From Melampsora larici-populina 98AG31 (lineage: Eukaryota > Basidiomycota > Pucciniomycetes > Pucciniales > Melampsoraceae), in NCBI RefSeq assembly GCF_000204055.1, contig NW_006768766.1, forward strand, positions 3,172,275 to 3,236,274: a stretch of 64,000 nucleotides of DNA, written 5' to 3'. Shown here in pieces: positions 46,049-58,263 of the stretch. Numbering within the stretch: the stretch's first letter is position 1; the number at the start of each line of letters is the position of its first letter. The notes below the pieces were generated by a model. That model made no database searches. It saw only the letters and a list, made by a program, of their open reading frames with translations, and was not told where the DNA came from. The position numbers and the translations under genes are program-made.

Positions 46049-48062
46049 AATTATTTATGCTGGTTCCATGACCTGGAAAACAGATTGAAACGGAATGAAA
46101 GTCAGATTACGTATCATGCAAGAGATCTATCAGAGAGAGAAAGGACACTGAAGGAGGTACCAGAGGAAGCAGAGCAAGACTCGGGGGAAAGAAGTGGAGA
46201 GCTGAAATCGGAGGCGTCAGATTCTTCGTCAGACGAATCAGAAAAAGAGGAGAAGGTAATCTTACCACTCTTGGAAAGGAAAATCTACACGATAACGGTA
46301 GATGACGTGTGGCCGGCGGAGGTGAAATGCGATATGAACGTGAAGCAATGGGAGGTCTTGATGGAGAAGGTAGGGTTAGTAGAAGACATCCCATACATAA
46401 CAAAAGGCTTCGTAGAAGGTTTTTGCCTGGGCATACCTCAACGTGAGATGAGAGGTGAAAGGTGGTACACGCCGCCAAATCACGAGTTGGCGATTGAAGC
46501 AATGGTACAGATAAAGAACACACTACGCAAGGAAGCAAGAGCGGGGAGGATTATAGGGCCATTCACGAAAGAGCAGGTCCACGAAAAGTTTGGTTTCTTC
46601 AGAACGAACCCAATGGGTAGCGCCATTAATGGAGATGGATCGGTCCGATTAATAAACGATCTTTCACACCCAAAGAATGATCCGTCAGTACCGTCGGTAA
46701 ATTCCTTTGTAGATAAGAAAAACTACGAAACGAATTGGAATGATTTCAATGCCGTGGCGAGGTTCTTCAGGAAAAATCCGGAGAAATGGTTGGCAGCACT
46801 TTTCGACTGGGAGAAGGCATATAGACAATTGGGTAATCATCCGTCGCAGAGACAGTTCTTATGCATCTTAGATTTTGAAGGCAGAGTGTGGATTGATTTA
46901 GCGGTAGGATTTGGCGGAGTCGCAAGCTGCGGAGTCTTCGGAGGACCGGCAGAAATGTGGAAAGTGATCATGTCAACGATACTCGACATCCCGAAAATAT
47001 TCAGGTGGGTTGACGATAATCTATTGTGGAAGAGACCAGACGACAAGGTTACGCTGGAGGAAGTGACGAGGTTGAGCAACAGCTTGGGAGTAAAAACGAA
47101 CTCTGCAAAGAATCATGACTTCAGCGAAGAACAGAAATTTCTGGGTTTTGTATGGAATGGGACGGAACATACAGTAAGACTACCGACAGAAAAACTAGAA
47201 GAAAGACTGGCTCAAGGGGTAAGGTTTCTGGAGGAAGACGGACCTTGGAGGCTATCGCAAGTAGACAGGTTAGTAGGCAGGCTATGTCACACAGTGAATA
47301 TAGTACCACATATGGCGGCATTCCTCAGGTCAATGTATAGGTGGCTGAAAGGTTGGAGGAGACTCAACGCGTTGAGGTTCACACCGGAGGACGTAGTCAA
47401 AGATTTAAGAGAGTGGCGAATCTGCTTGGAGAACTTCGAGTGCAGAACGCTGGTCCCGAGTAGAGAACCGGAAGAAGTCGGATGGGTAGGAGATGCATCC
47501 TCCGTGTTTGGGTGAGTGCAAAGAAATCAAGCTGAGAGAAGTATCGGCGATGAGTGAGCTAACGTATGCTACTATCATCCGGGTAATCAGTATAGGAGTG
47601 CTGATAGGAGAGAATAATTGGGCATGCTTCAAATGGAGAGAAAACTGGTCAGTGAAAGGTCTCCAGTTGGGGAAGCGGAATATTGCGTGGGCCAAAACGG
47701 TCACAATTAGACTGGGCCTCCTGGTGTTAGCGAAAGCAACAGCGGTAAGAGGGAGATCCTTCTGGGTAGATACCGACAACACGACCACGGAGTATGCTAT
47801 CAAGAAGAGGAAATCAAAAGACGACAAAGTCAACGAAGAATGGAAGCAAATACAGAGATTGCTTACGGTAATAGGGTGTGACATTAGACAAAGACGTGTA
47901 ACATCAAAGAATAATAAGGCAGATGATTTGTCAAGAGGGATCTTTGAAGTCGATGGGGTGGTGAAACATAGGTGGTCGGACAAAGGGAGAGTGGATGTCC
48001 CTGAAGATCTCCGACCGCTCTTGTATCAGTTTACTCCTGAGTTTCATGAAATGAATACATGA
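46049..48062 (+). CDS. DIRS reverse transcriptase/RNase H, one 79-bp intron
   Basis: The frame is open from 45,989; 46,049 follows a strong CTTCAG acceptor-like site and is taken as a nominal start, because no convincing ATG opens it. RT landmarks: GPFTKEQVHEKFGFFRTNPM, VRLINDLSHPKND, LAALFDWEKAYRQL, IDLAVGFGGVASCGVFGG, and FRWVDDNLLW in place of YxDD. Thumb: SLGVKTNSAKNHDFSEEQKF. RNase H begins GWVGDASSVFG; the intron 47,512-47,590 (GTGAGT ... CTAAC ... TCAG) joins it in phase to IGVLIGENNWACFKW, followed by DTDNTTTEYA and NNKADDLSRG. Unspliced, the frame stops at 47,515. How it links to Gag is unclear: a GTAAGC at 45,747 is in the wrong phase for 46,049. Confidence 0.85.
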
Positions 48063-48187
48063 TCGAACCATAGATAAAGAGAGTACCCTGAGACAAAAGA
48101 GTAGAAGGAGAAAAAAATCCCCCTCCTTTACCTATTCGCAAACCAGAGCCGGAGAGATCAAGAGAACGATCCGAGCATAAGAGAAAC

Positions 48188-49309
48188 ATGCCGAGAAAGA
48201 AAAAGTCAGACGAACATCAGGAAAAAACGGACTCGAAAGGAGCAAGCAAAGATCTAAAGAGACTCACCAAACCGTTTGGAGCATTCAAAGGAGACGCCCA
48301 TGGAGTGGATAGTTTGGAAGTGGACGAGGTCCAACAACACTTTCTCAGAGGAGCGTGGCGAGACGGAACGCTGAGGCATTATAATTCGGGAGTTGTAAAG
48401 CTCCTGAGGTTCGCGTCGGTTAAGAACGTAGACAAGGACTCGTTATTACCGATCTCTAGCGAAGTCCTGATGAGATTCGTGGTGTGGGTGTCGAGGAAGG
48501 GAGAGAACCTAGCAAAGGATGATGAGTCAGTAAAGTCGACAACGCTGAAGGCATACATAGCGGGTATCAAAGCGTGGCATATGTTCCACGACAAGACTTA
48601 CCCTTACGAGTCCAAGAGAACAGTCAAGAAACTTTTACAGGCCTCAAGGATGATCGAGCTGAAATACGCGGAGGTCGAAAAGAAAAGAACACCAGTCCTC
48701 ATCTCTGACCTAGTCTACTTAGCAGAAAAGTGCGATATGAACGACGAGCGGGATAGAGTAGCAGTGACCATAGCATTAGTTGCTTTCTGGGGAACGGCAA
48801 GACTTGGAGAACTCGTGTCGGAGGATCCGAAGAAACTGCTACTGACCTGGGAGGATGTAGAGTGGGGACCAAACGGGTCATATGCGAGGATAGAGATACA
48901 CGAAGCTAAAACGGCAAGGCCGGGAGAGGTGCAGATTATCCACCTCCAAGATCAAAAGTCGTGTCTGGACCCGGTGAGAGCGCTAAGGATGTTGCATGAT
49001 TTGAGGCTGAGACTACCAACAGATCAGTTGTTCATGATAGGAGAAGAGAAGCTAGTCTTCAAAAAATCGAAGTTGATCCATAGGTATAGAACGATTTGGA
49101 ACATGAATAGGGCGGAAAGGAAGCAGATGTTGCATGGCCACTCGTTTAGAATTGGAGGGGCATCCTTACGCTGGAGCTTAGGAGCGACAAGAGAGGAAGT
49201 GAAAGCTTGTGGTAGATGGACGTCAGAAGCCTATAAAATATATTTAAGGAAATTCGATGAGAGACAGATGAAGAAAACGGTACAACTGCTAGAGGAAATG
49301 AAATTCTAG
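48188..49309 (+). CDS. DIRS tyrosine recombinase
   Basis: 373 residues from ATG 48,188 (MPRKKKSDEHQEKTDSKG). Catalytic pattern of the tyrosine recombinase family: Arg in WGTARLGELV, Lys candidate in HEAKTARPGE, His-x-x-Arg in HGHSFRIGGASLRW, Tyr in CGRWTSEAYKIYLRKF. The N-terminal core-binding region includes LRHYNSGVVKLLRFASVKN and TTLKAYIAGIKAWH. No stops or frame changes. It lies 125 bp after the RT stop. Confidence 0.92.
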   Translation: MPRKKKSDEHQEKTDSKGASKDLKRLTKPFGAFKGDAHGVDSLEVDEVQQHFLRGAWRDGTLRHYNSGVVKLLRFASVKNVDKDSLLPISSEVLMRFVVWVSRKGENLAKDDESVKSTTLKAYIAGIKAWHMFHDKTYPYESKRTVKKLLQASRMIELKYAEVEKKRTPVLISDLVYLAEKCDMNDERDRVAVTIALVAFWGTARLGELVSEDPKKLLLTWEDVEWGPNGSYARIEIHEAKTARPGEVQIIHLQDQKSCLDPVRALRMLHDLRLRLPTDQLFMIGEEKLVFKKSKLIHRYRTIWNMNRAERKQMLHGHSFRIGGASLRWSLGATREEVKACGRWTSEAYKIYLRKFDERQMKKTVQLLEEMKF

Positions 49310-49739
49310 GGTGAGAAAGGCACGAATCACAAGTTAGATGAAAAGAATGTCTGAGCTAATTTAAGACGTTCCTATAGGACCTGGTCGCGACTCGTCGAGT
49401 GGGAAATAGAAGAGATGCTGGAAGGGAGGGAAGGAAAGGAGAGATGGAAGTGAGATTAAGAGTAAATACAAGAAAGAAGTTGGGGAGATTCTGAGGGTAA
49501 AACAAGCCCTCTAGATGGTTGCTGACTGAGATTGTTGAGCGGTTGTTGATAGAGATCAACGCGCAGAGAATTAAAGTTTTAACCGAGCGAGTAGAACTCT
49601 ATAGTTGGAATATGAGGGGAATTCAATTGAATGAACAAAATATTAAAGTTTTGGAGATGAAATGGGGGAGAGTGAACGGTATACAGTGATCGACGCAATA
49701 GATGCGAGATAGCTCACGGAAGGGAGGTTTGGGGGTCTC
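49310..49739. other. DIRS 3' untranslated region
   Basis: No gene; leads into the hairpin cluster. Confidence 0.45.
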
Positions 49740-50008
49740 GACTTCTCAGGCTCACGGCTCCTTCTCCCGTGAGTTGAGGGGTTGAGAAGTCCAACTCCTT
49801 TTTAGGCACTGTTCTCGTCCCAGAGGTTTGATCTGGGATATGGTTGGTAACTATATCCTAGATTAGCCGACCTCTGGGACCCACCCCAAACCACAATGTA
49901 GGCTGCTGGTACTTGCGTTGGCAGGGCATGGCATTCTACAGTGGTAGAACAAGCCTAAGAAGCGGGGAAGCTTCTTAGACAAGAAATCTCAAACTTTGAG
50001 TTTGAGAT
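49740..50008. repeat. Cluster of four hairpins at the DIRS 3' end
   Basis: Stem 1 pairs gacttctca (49,740) with tgagaagtc (49,791) and encloses ctcacgg/ccgtgag. Stem 2 pairs gtcccagaggt (49,817) with acctctgggac (49,880). Stem 3 pairs ctaagaag with cttcttag (49,955-49,978). Stem 4 pairs atctcaaact with agtttgagat (49,986-50,008, 3-nt loop). They may be the internal complementary region or a 3' RNA structure of the element. Confidence 0.6.
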
Positions 50009-50440
50009 GGAAATCAATACATACATCTCTGTAGATAAAGACTTGTTACTCCCTTTACGTAAAGAATGGATGGGATGTATATATGAGTCATGATGATCTG
50101 ACAGATTCATTTCCCCATATGCACCCTTTTCATTAGCACTAGTGAAGTCCAGATTTGATAGCTCTCAAATTCTTGAATTCAATTCTGCATCATCTACAAA
50201 TCAAGATGGTTTGCACAAAAAGGATACCTAAGTGCAATTGGGTCAGAGCACTTACAGCATCCTATGAGACTGTTCAGCACCAATCATCCATCCATAACCA
50301 TGCCATCATCATCTTCTCCTTGTGCAAATCCCTGGTCAAACCACAAAATCAAAAAACTCAATCAGTTTAAAACCCAACAGATTCATCAATTCAACTGTTG
50401 AGAATGTTTGATTAAGAGTATAGTTTGACACAAGTAAAAA
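50009..50440. other. Spacer, no supported gene
   Basis: AT-rich DNA with no motif-bearing open frame. Confidence 0.5.
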
Positions 50441-51359
50441 TCAATGCACACCTGAGCCATAACAGCCACACTACATATGTGTAGAAGGCTGAGGAAATAG
50501 GTGCAACACTGCCACAATTACAATACTGGTATTGTATTGAAAATCCCCAGTAAAGTAACTGGTCAGAAATACCAGAGAATCCAAGATTGGGTAGCATACC
50601 TGTACCCAAGGTACAATACTGGGTAAAGTATTGCAGTCACAATGCTATGCCGCCCAACACTAAGTAGTGTATCTTGTTACAATACCAATACTGTATTGTA
50701 GTATTGCAACTCTCAGACAAAAAAACACTGGAGTAGGGATTTATTGTATACTCAATACTTTCTGGGGCCCAGGCTGTTATCATACCTGGGACACAACACA
50801 ATACTAGGTAAAGTATTGCCATACCCAATACTACTGGGAGGCTTGGCCAGTAACATATTTTGACTCAGATACTGATACTGAGGCTACAATACCCGCTAAA
50901 AAAACTACAATACAAAATACTGGTAGTGTAATTGTGGCAGTGTTGTCATTGATAGGTGGCTATCATGTACATATCAGTCTGCTCACTGGGCAGCTGATCT
51001 GGTATATCACATGTGATACATCATGTAACTTTTTTCACTTTGACTAAATTGTGCCAAACATTGACCACATATACCTCCATTGCTACTCAGACAATACCCT
51101 TGAAGTCATTTGTCAGTAACACCAAGGGTGTTACAAGAAGGTGGGTTGACAAAATTACACTAAAACTTTGAGTCAGTTCATATAGTCAGTTTTTTGAAAT
51201 GCTTTTGTCAGGCTGAAAAATGTTACAGCATGTATTACATATGATTGACTTATCCAGATGAGCAGATAACTGAGCAGACCTGTATGTACATGACAGCCAC
51301 CTAGTCACTCAGCCTGTTGCACATATGTAGTGTGGGTGTTATGATCAGGTGTGCAGTGA
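50441..51359. mobile_element. MITE with about 130-bp terminal inverted repeats (outer element)
   Basis: Left arm: tgcacacctgagccataac, cacactacatatgtg, ggctgag, aggtggctatcatgtacata, tctgctca. The right arm read in reverse gives tgcacacctgatcataac, cacactacatatgtg, ggctgag, aggtggctgtcatgtacata, tctgctca. The similarity extends about 130 bp. A second element is inserted in the left arm at 50,504-50,951. No coding capacity or clear target duplication. Confidence 0.75.
50504..50951. mobile_element. hAT-type MITE nested in the outer MITE
   Basis: Ends caacactgccacaattac (50,504) and gtaattgtggcagtgttg (to 50,945) are mirror copies and match the terminus of the hAT element at 11.5 kb. ATAGGTG lies on both sides (50,497-50,503 and 50,952-50,958); an eighth base differs (A versus G). 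The uninterrupted right arm of the outer MITE shows the empty site, confirming the insertion point. Confidence 0.75.
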
Positions 51360-54150
51360 TAGATCCTTCTGTTGAAAAATTATACTCATAATCATTTCCC
51401 TTTTCCCACTTGGGGAAATTGTATGATGTTCACAGTGAGAGGGACAAATACCACACTAAATTGTACCCACGCCATGTACTATAGTACCACATAATCCCAG
51501 AGTCACCCAGCAAAGTGTTTCCTTCACCAGATAGCTGGCCTCTGTCCCCCATCCTATCCATGACACATATACAGAAAGCTTACAGTTCTTGTAGAGTAAC
51601 TTTTTAGACTACAAGTACAACAAAGGGTGTCAATGATTGTTTGTATCCTTTATTTGAGTCTTCACAGCCATTTCTCTTTTTGCTGTTGAAAAAAAAACAT
51701 GTTGCAATTTGATTTACCATCAAACTCTCAAATTTTTCTGTCTTGGAAAGACACATCTTCACCAGAGATTTACAATCATTCAGCCTTGATATACCGCAAT
51801 CCAGTTCTTCAAATGAGCCCATCAACATTAATTTCATTTTATATAAGGCCCAAATTGCTCACCAATGTGTTTGTACACCAACTCTTCATATTTAACACTA
51901 GGTGATTTCTGATTCTCTTTTTCGCAGCTTCAAGCTCCCATCATTGGAAAAAGGGTGCTGCATTTTACAACCATTTTTTGTGGAAGGGAACATCAAACAA
52001 CAAAGCTGCTGTGTATTTTGTTTAACAAGTTATGAAGCACGGGGAGGAACTGAAGGGAAGTCTCACCTTGCACACAGTGATTGAGCAGGCTGATACCATG
52101 TGTCATACAAAAGAGAGAACACCATTTGTTCTGGAGGGGCATTTACATGTATGAAGTCTTGCCCACCATTTTTCATGTCTTACTTACCCATCTGCTCACC
52201 ACAGTGGCCCAAAGAAAAATTAAAACAAACAAAAACATTCATGTATCATACATAATAGCACATGATGTAAGGTTTCTGGCTGAATGGCACAGATAACCAA
52301 AGAAGAGAACAAATCACAACATAGATTTGCAGACATACCAAGCATAGCCACAATGAAACAATCTCAACAAGTCTCACTTCATGGTGGTTTGGTTCCAAAC
52401 ACATTAATCCCTCTAGTCTGTGTAAAGCACTGTACTACATGAACCCTGCCAAGTTTTGGTAAATCAAATTGAGAACAACAAGATGGAAATGAAAAACTGA
52501 GATCAAATGTTTCATTAGGTACTTAAATTCACCCAAACCCTTTGTTCCTATCATTTGGATCTCTTTAGAGGCTCTTGAAAACCTCTATCAAACATGTTCT
52601 GGCACAAAAACTTATCTAGCAACATAAATCACATTTTTACACAGCTCTCAAGGCATACAGAGTGGTACCTCTGTTGGTATTGAAGTCAATACCAAGACAT
52701 GTAAAACAAGTTGAAGAACATCATACCAGAACCATAGAACTTTTTCTGGTAAAGTTTAGAGAGGAGCATTGAAAAAGTGTATAAGCCTACTTATAAATTC
52801 TTGAAAGTTCTTCCCCTAAACTCTGTGCAAGTCTGCCACAAGCCCTTCTTTGCTTTATTAATGTACCCAAAAGGTTTATAGAATATGTACACCTTCCACT
52901 AAGAATAATCTTCAAGATAAATCACTGTGATCAGTGTAAAGTTGTTCTTGTAAATCAAACTGGAATTTAAGGTTGATCGAAAGGTAACATGGACATAAAC
53001 AGCTCAACAAATTCAAGTAATAAAGAGGATCCAATTGAATTTTTTCCAAGCAGTCAACATTATTCAAAGATACCACGACTTTGTAAACATAGAATGTACA
53101 GGAGTGTTGATACCTTACCAGACAATTCACAAGTAATACAATAATTAATCAAATCCATCCATCAAGTAATCATGTAATCTCTTGATATGGCATTGTTACT
53201 TATACTTCCATTAAATTCATAAACAAAAACACAATTATATCCATCCAAACATTTTCTCAAAAATCCCTCTCTCAATTGGTAAAATTAAACAATAACAATC
53301 AAGTTATTAAGTATATATATATATAAATCTCCTTCAAAAAAATAAAAGAAAAGAAAACTAAAATTGAGAAAACAAAAAAACAAAAAAAAGATAAATTAAA
53401 AGAACACAAAAACAAAAAAGTTAATAAAGTCAATTGGTTTTAAAAACTGATCAGATCAAAAAAAATAAACAAAATCTAACAAAGAAAAAAACAATAACAT
53501 GAAAATAAAGCTATATATATATATATGATAACAAAACTTAAGTGTAAATGAAAAATGAAACTAATGAAAAGTAAAATAAAATGGAAATCATCTATTGGTA
53601 GTGTACGGTAGGGTACGGTACGGTAGGGGTAAGTCAAAAAAAAAAAAAAATCGAAAAAAAAATCTAAACATCTAATTTCGATTCTTCTTTTATGTTTTAT
53701 CTTGTTGAAGAAGAACAACAAGAGGTAAACTATGTATGTGGGAAAAAAAAAGAAGATAAGTGTGAATTTTTTTTTGTAGTCTCATTGAGCCTGAGTTGAA
53801 CCGAATTTTTGATTTTTTAATATTATTACTTTCTTCTTCTTCTTCTTCTTCTTCGTTGAAAACTTACACAAAACGCACATTCTCTCTTTTTCTTTTGTTG
53901 AATTAAAAAACTTCATTTACAAAATAAGAATAACTGTTTTAAAAGTTATAAGACATATATAGCAAAAAAAAGGAAGAAACGCAAGACCGAGATGTGTCAG
54001 AGAAGAAGATCAAAAGAAGATGACAATATATGCGCCAGATCAATTGAACGATTCCATCATACAGCCAAATTGCGCAAAAGGAGAACGAAGCGAGATGAGA
54101 TATAAGAGTCAGTAATTTGATCATCTCTTGCACCTCACATCAACAAACAA
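51360..54150. other. AT-rich intergenic DNA and 3' flank of CDC55
   Basis: No supported gene. It includes a TA microsatellite (near 53,315 and 53,515), poly-A tracts, a ggtac/ggtag mini-repeat (53,603-53,630) and a (CTT)n run near 53,833. Confidence 0.5.
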
Positions 54151-56323
54151 TCACAATAGAGCCCAAAGAATGAAATCACAAACATTGTTGGTCGCAGCGA
54201 TAGCAATAGTATCTTCCCTAGGATGCCAACTAGCATGCATAATCCGTTTACCAAAGTCCAAGTTTTCAGTATCTTGGGCAGCTGCATTAGGCGGTTTCAT
54301 AGCACTAGGGTTTGATTTTGGACCGCCAGCTGTACCAATCTTTTTAGCTTTGAAGGCTGATTTGTCAGCTTGTAGTACAATATCTGTCGTTGCTTCTTTG
54401 TCATAAATGTGGAAATAGTTGTTATAAGATCCTGAAAGTACATGGCTAGAAGAAGATTGTATTGTAGTCAGTGATCTAAGCTTTCAGGACTTTTGGTGAG
54501 AAAGAATCCAAGTCGAAAGAGAGATAAATTTGAAAACGGTATGGAGGACAGGAGATGAAGTCATACAACTGGATTCCTTTTTCAAAGCCTTGACCCAGAT
54601 CACGAGAAAATGAATGGAAGAGAAAAGAATGTTGTTACTTACTTTCCATCACCCGAAAAAGTACATTCAAATTTATCAAAGATACAATCATTTTCGTACA
54701 AGTCACATAATTTGCCCTTGAGATGATCGTGAATGGGTATGGTAACAAGTGGACGTTTGTCCATGTTGAGATCCCAAATTCGTAAATTCAGATAATCTCT
54801 TGATAGCAGATGACGTCCATCTTTAGAGAACTTGACATCCGAAACTGATGAAATGATTTCGGAAAAGAATGATTTATTGGATGGGTCCTCCTCTTCCTCA
54901 TAGACTGAAAATCAAATGAAAACAAGATGTTTCTTGAAAATGTCAGTTTCGTGTTTTAGATATCATATCGTCTTCTTAGATATCAATAGAGTAAGAAGAC
55001 AAGTTGATGATAAAAAGGGACAAACGTTTTGCATGTGTATCACAAAGTGCTGAGCTTCGCATATCTGCCAATTTGACTGTACCTTTCGAGCTCGAATAAC
55101 AGAATAGATTACAGGAGAGGGGATGAAACTCGGCGGCCGTGATGACTTCTGTCAACTCTTCCATATTTGCGGGTTTAATATCAAGAATGTCTGATCGAGT
55201 CATTCACAGCGTGATCATTGAATGATGAGGAGGGGTTTTCGAGAAAAGATGGTGACAGTGATGTCGATGACGGTCAAGAGAGGAAGGAGGGAGATGAATC
55301 AGTCATCATCAATATGGATCCATTTCATACACACGTGAACTCTTTTGCTAATTGAGAGAAGGTGACTGACTGAAACTCTGCTCTGAGATAGCAAGATTCC
55401 AAAGGTTGATTCTCAGATCATCAGCACTCATATAAGTTTCACCATCCGAATTGATGCTGATTGAATTGATATGATAGGCGTGTGCATTGGCATACACTTT
55501 ACGTGGAACAGCTGCAATGATGGTGTCGTGAAAAGCAAGACGAGGTAGCTTGAGTTCAGCCGGTGCAGTTGCAACGGGTTGGAAGGTTGTCGACATGTGA
55601 TTGTTTTCTGCAACGACCTTTAATGATTTCTCAAAAACCTTCCATAATTTGATCGTCTTATCTGAGAAGGAGATTCAACATGTCAATCTCTCAACCCGAT
55701 ATACCTGAACATATTGGATGATGAAGATGATAGCGATGATGAGATGGTAAGAGGCCAGCCAAGGGAAATGAGGGACGAACCATTAGTTGAAAGTAAGAAA
55801 TGAGCCGAGTTTTGACGTTTACACCACCTGATCTTGTTAATCTTCTCTTCGATCTCGAGTGATTTCAGATAATCAAACTCAGGTTCATGAGATTGGAACT
55901 CAGTATAGAATTTGTATTCACATCCCTTCTTGCCTGACTGTTGATAGCCATGATCGATCGAGTCAAGAAGATTTAAGGTCATCGTTACCCATGAAGATCA
56001 ATGAGACCGATATGAATTTGATCTGTTCTGAAGACTTACCTCATTACGCTCAAAGAGTACTACTCGACCACCTTTATCACCTGTAGCGAGATAATCACCT
56101 GTGTGATCGAATTCGACAGTTGAGATGATATCTGCTTCGGTGATATCTTCAACTTCTCCTTTGTCGCCTTTATGATCAAATTGATTGATGAGAGTTAGCA
56201 AGATCGATGAAGAGTAGATGATCAGAAAGCATTTGGAATCAGATTGAAAGACCGACCAAAACATTGAGCAAATCTCCAACCAGATGAGTCACTATCCAAA
56301 ACTGTTCCAGGAGGTGTAGCCAT
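54151..56323 (-). CDS. CDC55: Protein phosphatase 2A regulatory subunit B (B55/PR55 family)
   Basis: B55 subunits are seven-bladed WD40 propellers that direct PP2A to mitotic substrates. Exons: 56,323-56,257, 56,167-56,040, 55,937-55,781, 55,661-55,371, 55,190-55,026, 54,904-54,643 and 54,445-54,151; phases agree throughout and give 454 residues, the normal family length. Signature stretches: WRFAQCFG then [167 protein letters not shown]. The last about 10 residues differ from the usual end. A plus-strand open frame at 54,128-54,406 is the antisense of the last exon. Confidence 0.95.
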
Positions 56324-58263
56324 CGATGAAGAAAGAAGAGATCAAAAGTAGTGATGATTGAGAAGAAGCTCTTGAGTATCAGTCAAAAGTGATTTGTTGA
56401 GAACAGTATGAATGATATTGAGATCTTAAAGGGAGCTTGATTGATGAGAAGTTGTCTTGAATGGTTTGATTCTGAATGAAGTTCTGATTTGGTTGATTTG
56501 ATTTGATGTTGATGTTGATGTTGTTGATGATGATATAGAATGATGAACAGTTTAGATATGGTTTTGATGAAGTTGAAGTAGTTGAGAATGGTTTTTGAGT
56601 AAAGTAGTAAGCTGTAGTAAGTAGAGTAATCGGTTGAATGGTTCCAAGTTGAAGTTCAGTTGGATTATGTAAGGTTAATTTGACCTTTTAAAATCAGATT
56701 ATTCTGCTTTATTAGGGGGTTCGATTCGATTCACTTAAGCTTATCTTAATGGATTGGTTAACTATTTCTTTTCTTTTCTTTTTGTTTTCTTTTCTTCTTA
56801 TTTTGATTTGTAGAGAGTTCAATCAAGTACAAACTCAAACTGTTTAAAGGAAGACAACTTTGATCTTTAAAAGGAAGATCAAATCAATCTCAATACCTTG
56901 CCCTTCGTTGACCGTTCCCCTAACTATAGTTGATTACCATATCCTACTACTTTCAATCCTCTCATGGTTTCTTCAAGAATTTAATTCATCTTCAGAATCT
57001 GTTACTTGCGTACACCGATCAATCCGATCATGATCAACTGCTTATCTGATCTCTTGCCTTACCTTCATCATCTGATACTCTCACTAGCAATCATCAAGTT
57101 TGCAATCTCAACCCAAAAAAATGTCGTACGATGTATTCTGATGTGTGGAATGATGCCGACGTTTAGCAATCATTCCTCTCATAAAGATTGATCTTGTGTT
57201 GTCACAAAGAAAGACTCAAGCTTATTTGAGTTATAAACAGTAAGAACATATACAAAGACTTCCAGCTTCCAAGTCAAGCCTCACCTCAAATAAACTCTCT
57301 TGGATTCACAATTCAAAATTAATCAGCTCATACAACTTCTACTATGATCTACCTTTAAAAATCATCAACACTTTATGTTTTTTTCACATGCTTCTGTCTA
57401 ATTCATCCAAAAGAAAAACACAGTGCGTGCCGAAATCAATGGGAAAAGAAGTTGAAAGAAAAAAATGAAACTTTTTAAAACCTTAATTTCCTGTCAATCT
57501 TTTATGGATCACTTTGATACACTCTGTCGTTCTTACAGAGCTTGCCGAAAATTCCGCGCCAAACTCGAGCAGTTTGGCGGGAAAACTGGGACAAGCTTTT
57601 TGAGTACACAATTAGGATAAAGAGAATTTCTTATAGAACTTCAATTGTTACAAATCAAAAAAAAACATTCTCCAATCCATAAAACTTTTCATCTTAAGAA
57701 TGTAAAGCTTAATGTGAGGTTCTCATGGTAAGGCAAAGAAAACGCAAATATGATGAAAGGAAACAATCCCTAGTGGTACAAGAGACAGAATGAATGAGAG
57801 AAAGATAAACTAGAAAGTAGAGAAGAACATTGAGTCTTATATATTTCAAAGGCACGTATAACCAAGGTACATAATAATAGATTGGTAAAGGAAACAAAAT
57901 AATATGTAGCATATATAATGAAGAATGAAGAATGATGTTATGACCACAACTTCAAGCAAGAAATGAAGTGATTAAGAATTCATTATCAACAAAAAGCTGA
58001 TATGTATTACTATTATAGCTCATGTATTTTGCCATATGAAGATCAAAGGATTTCAAAAAAAATTCCTCAACGCTAAAAAAAGAGGATTTCGAAGATTATC
58101 GACTAGATTTATGGACCACACCAACAACATGGGAACCAACAGTGACATGGAATTGGAAAGCTTTTAAAAAAGAAAAAATAATTCACCAAATAAAAAACAT
58201 AAATCTGTAAACCCAACAATTTTCTCAAGAATAGAAAGAAAAACTTAAAAACTTAATCAAAAC
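56324..58263. other. CDC55 upstream region and intergenic DNA
   Basis: No supported gene. It contains CT-rich promoter-like DNA and, at 57,552-57,584, an inverted pair of E2F/MBF-like sites (TTCCGCGCCAAA and TTTGGCGGGAAA). Confidence 0.5.
57552..57584. promoter_or_regulatory. Inverted pair of E2F/MBF-like motifs
   Basis: cgccaaact and agtttggcg form a perfect 9-bp palindrome around cgagc, and each arm extends to an E2F-type core (GCGCCAAA; TTTGGCGGG). It is conspicuous as a GC-rich island in AT-rich DNA. The target gene is unclear: CDC55 starts 1.2 kb away on the left and the small ORF starts 0.9 kb away on the right. Confidence 0.35.

Larger units (their letters stand above)
43444..50010 (+). 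mobile_element. DIRS-like tyrosine-recombinase retrotransposon with introns
   Basis: Gag-like, RT/RNase H and tyrosine recombinase genes in order on one strand, with no integrase or LTR. All three are open once introns are allowed, so this may be an intact copy. The 3' region holds a run of hairpins (49,740-50,008). Terminal repeats were not resolved; coordinates run from the first start codon to the last hairpin. Sequence fragments at 12.3, 20.1 and 23.6 kb belong to the same family. Confidence 0.8.

Noticed and set aside
43000..50100. Split or inverted terminal repeats of the DIRS-like element
   Set aside because: Searched by eye on both sides; no convincing pair, so boundaries were left open.
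54128..54406. 92-codon plus-strand open frame
   Set aside because: Antisense of the last CDC55 exon, whose WD40 sequence is clear.
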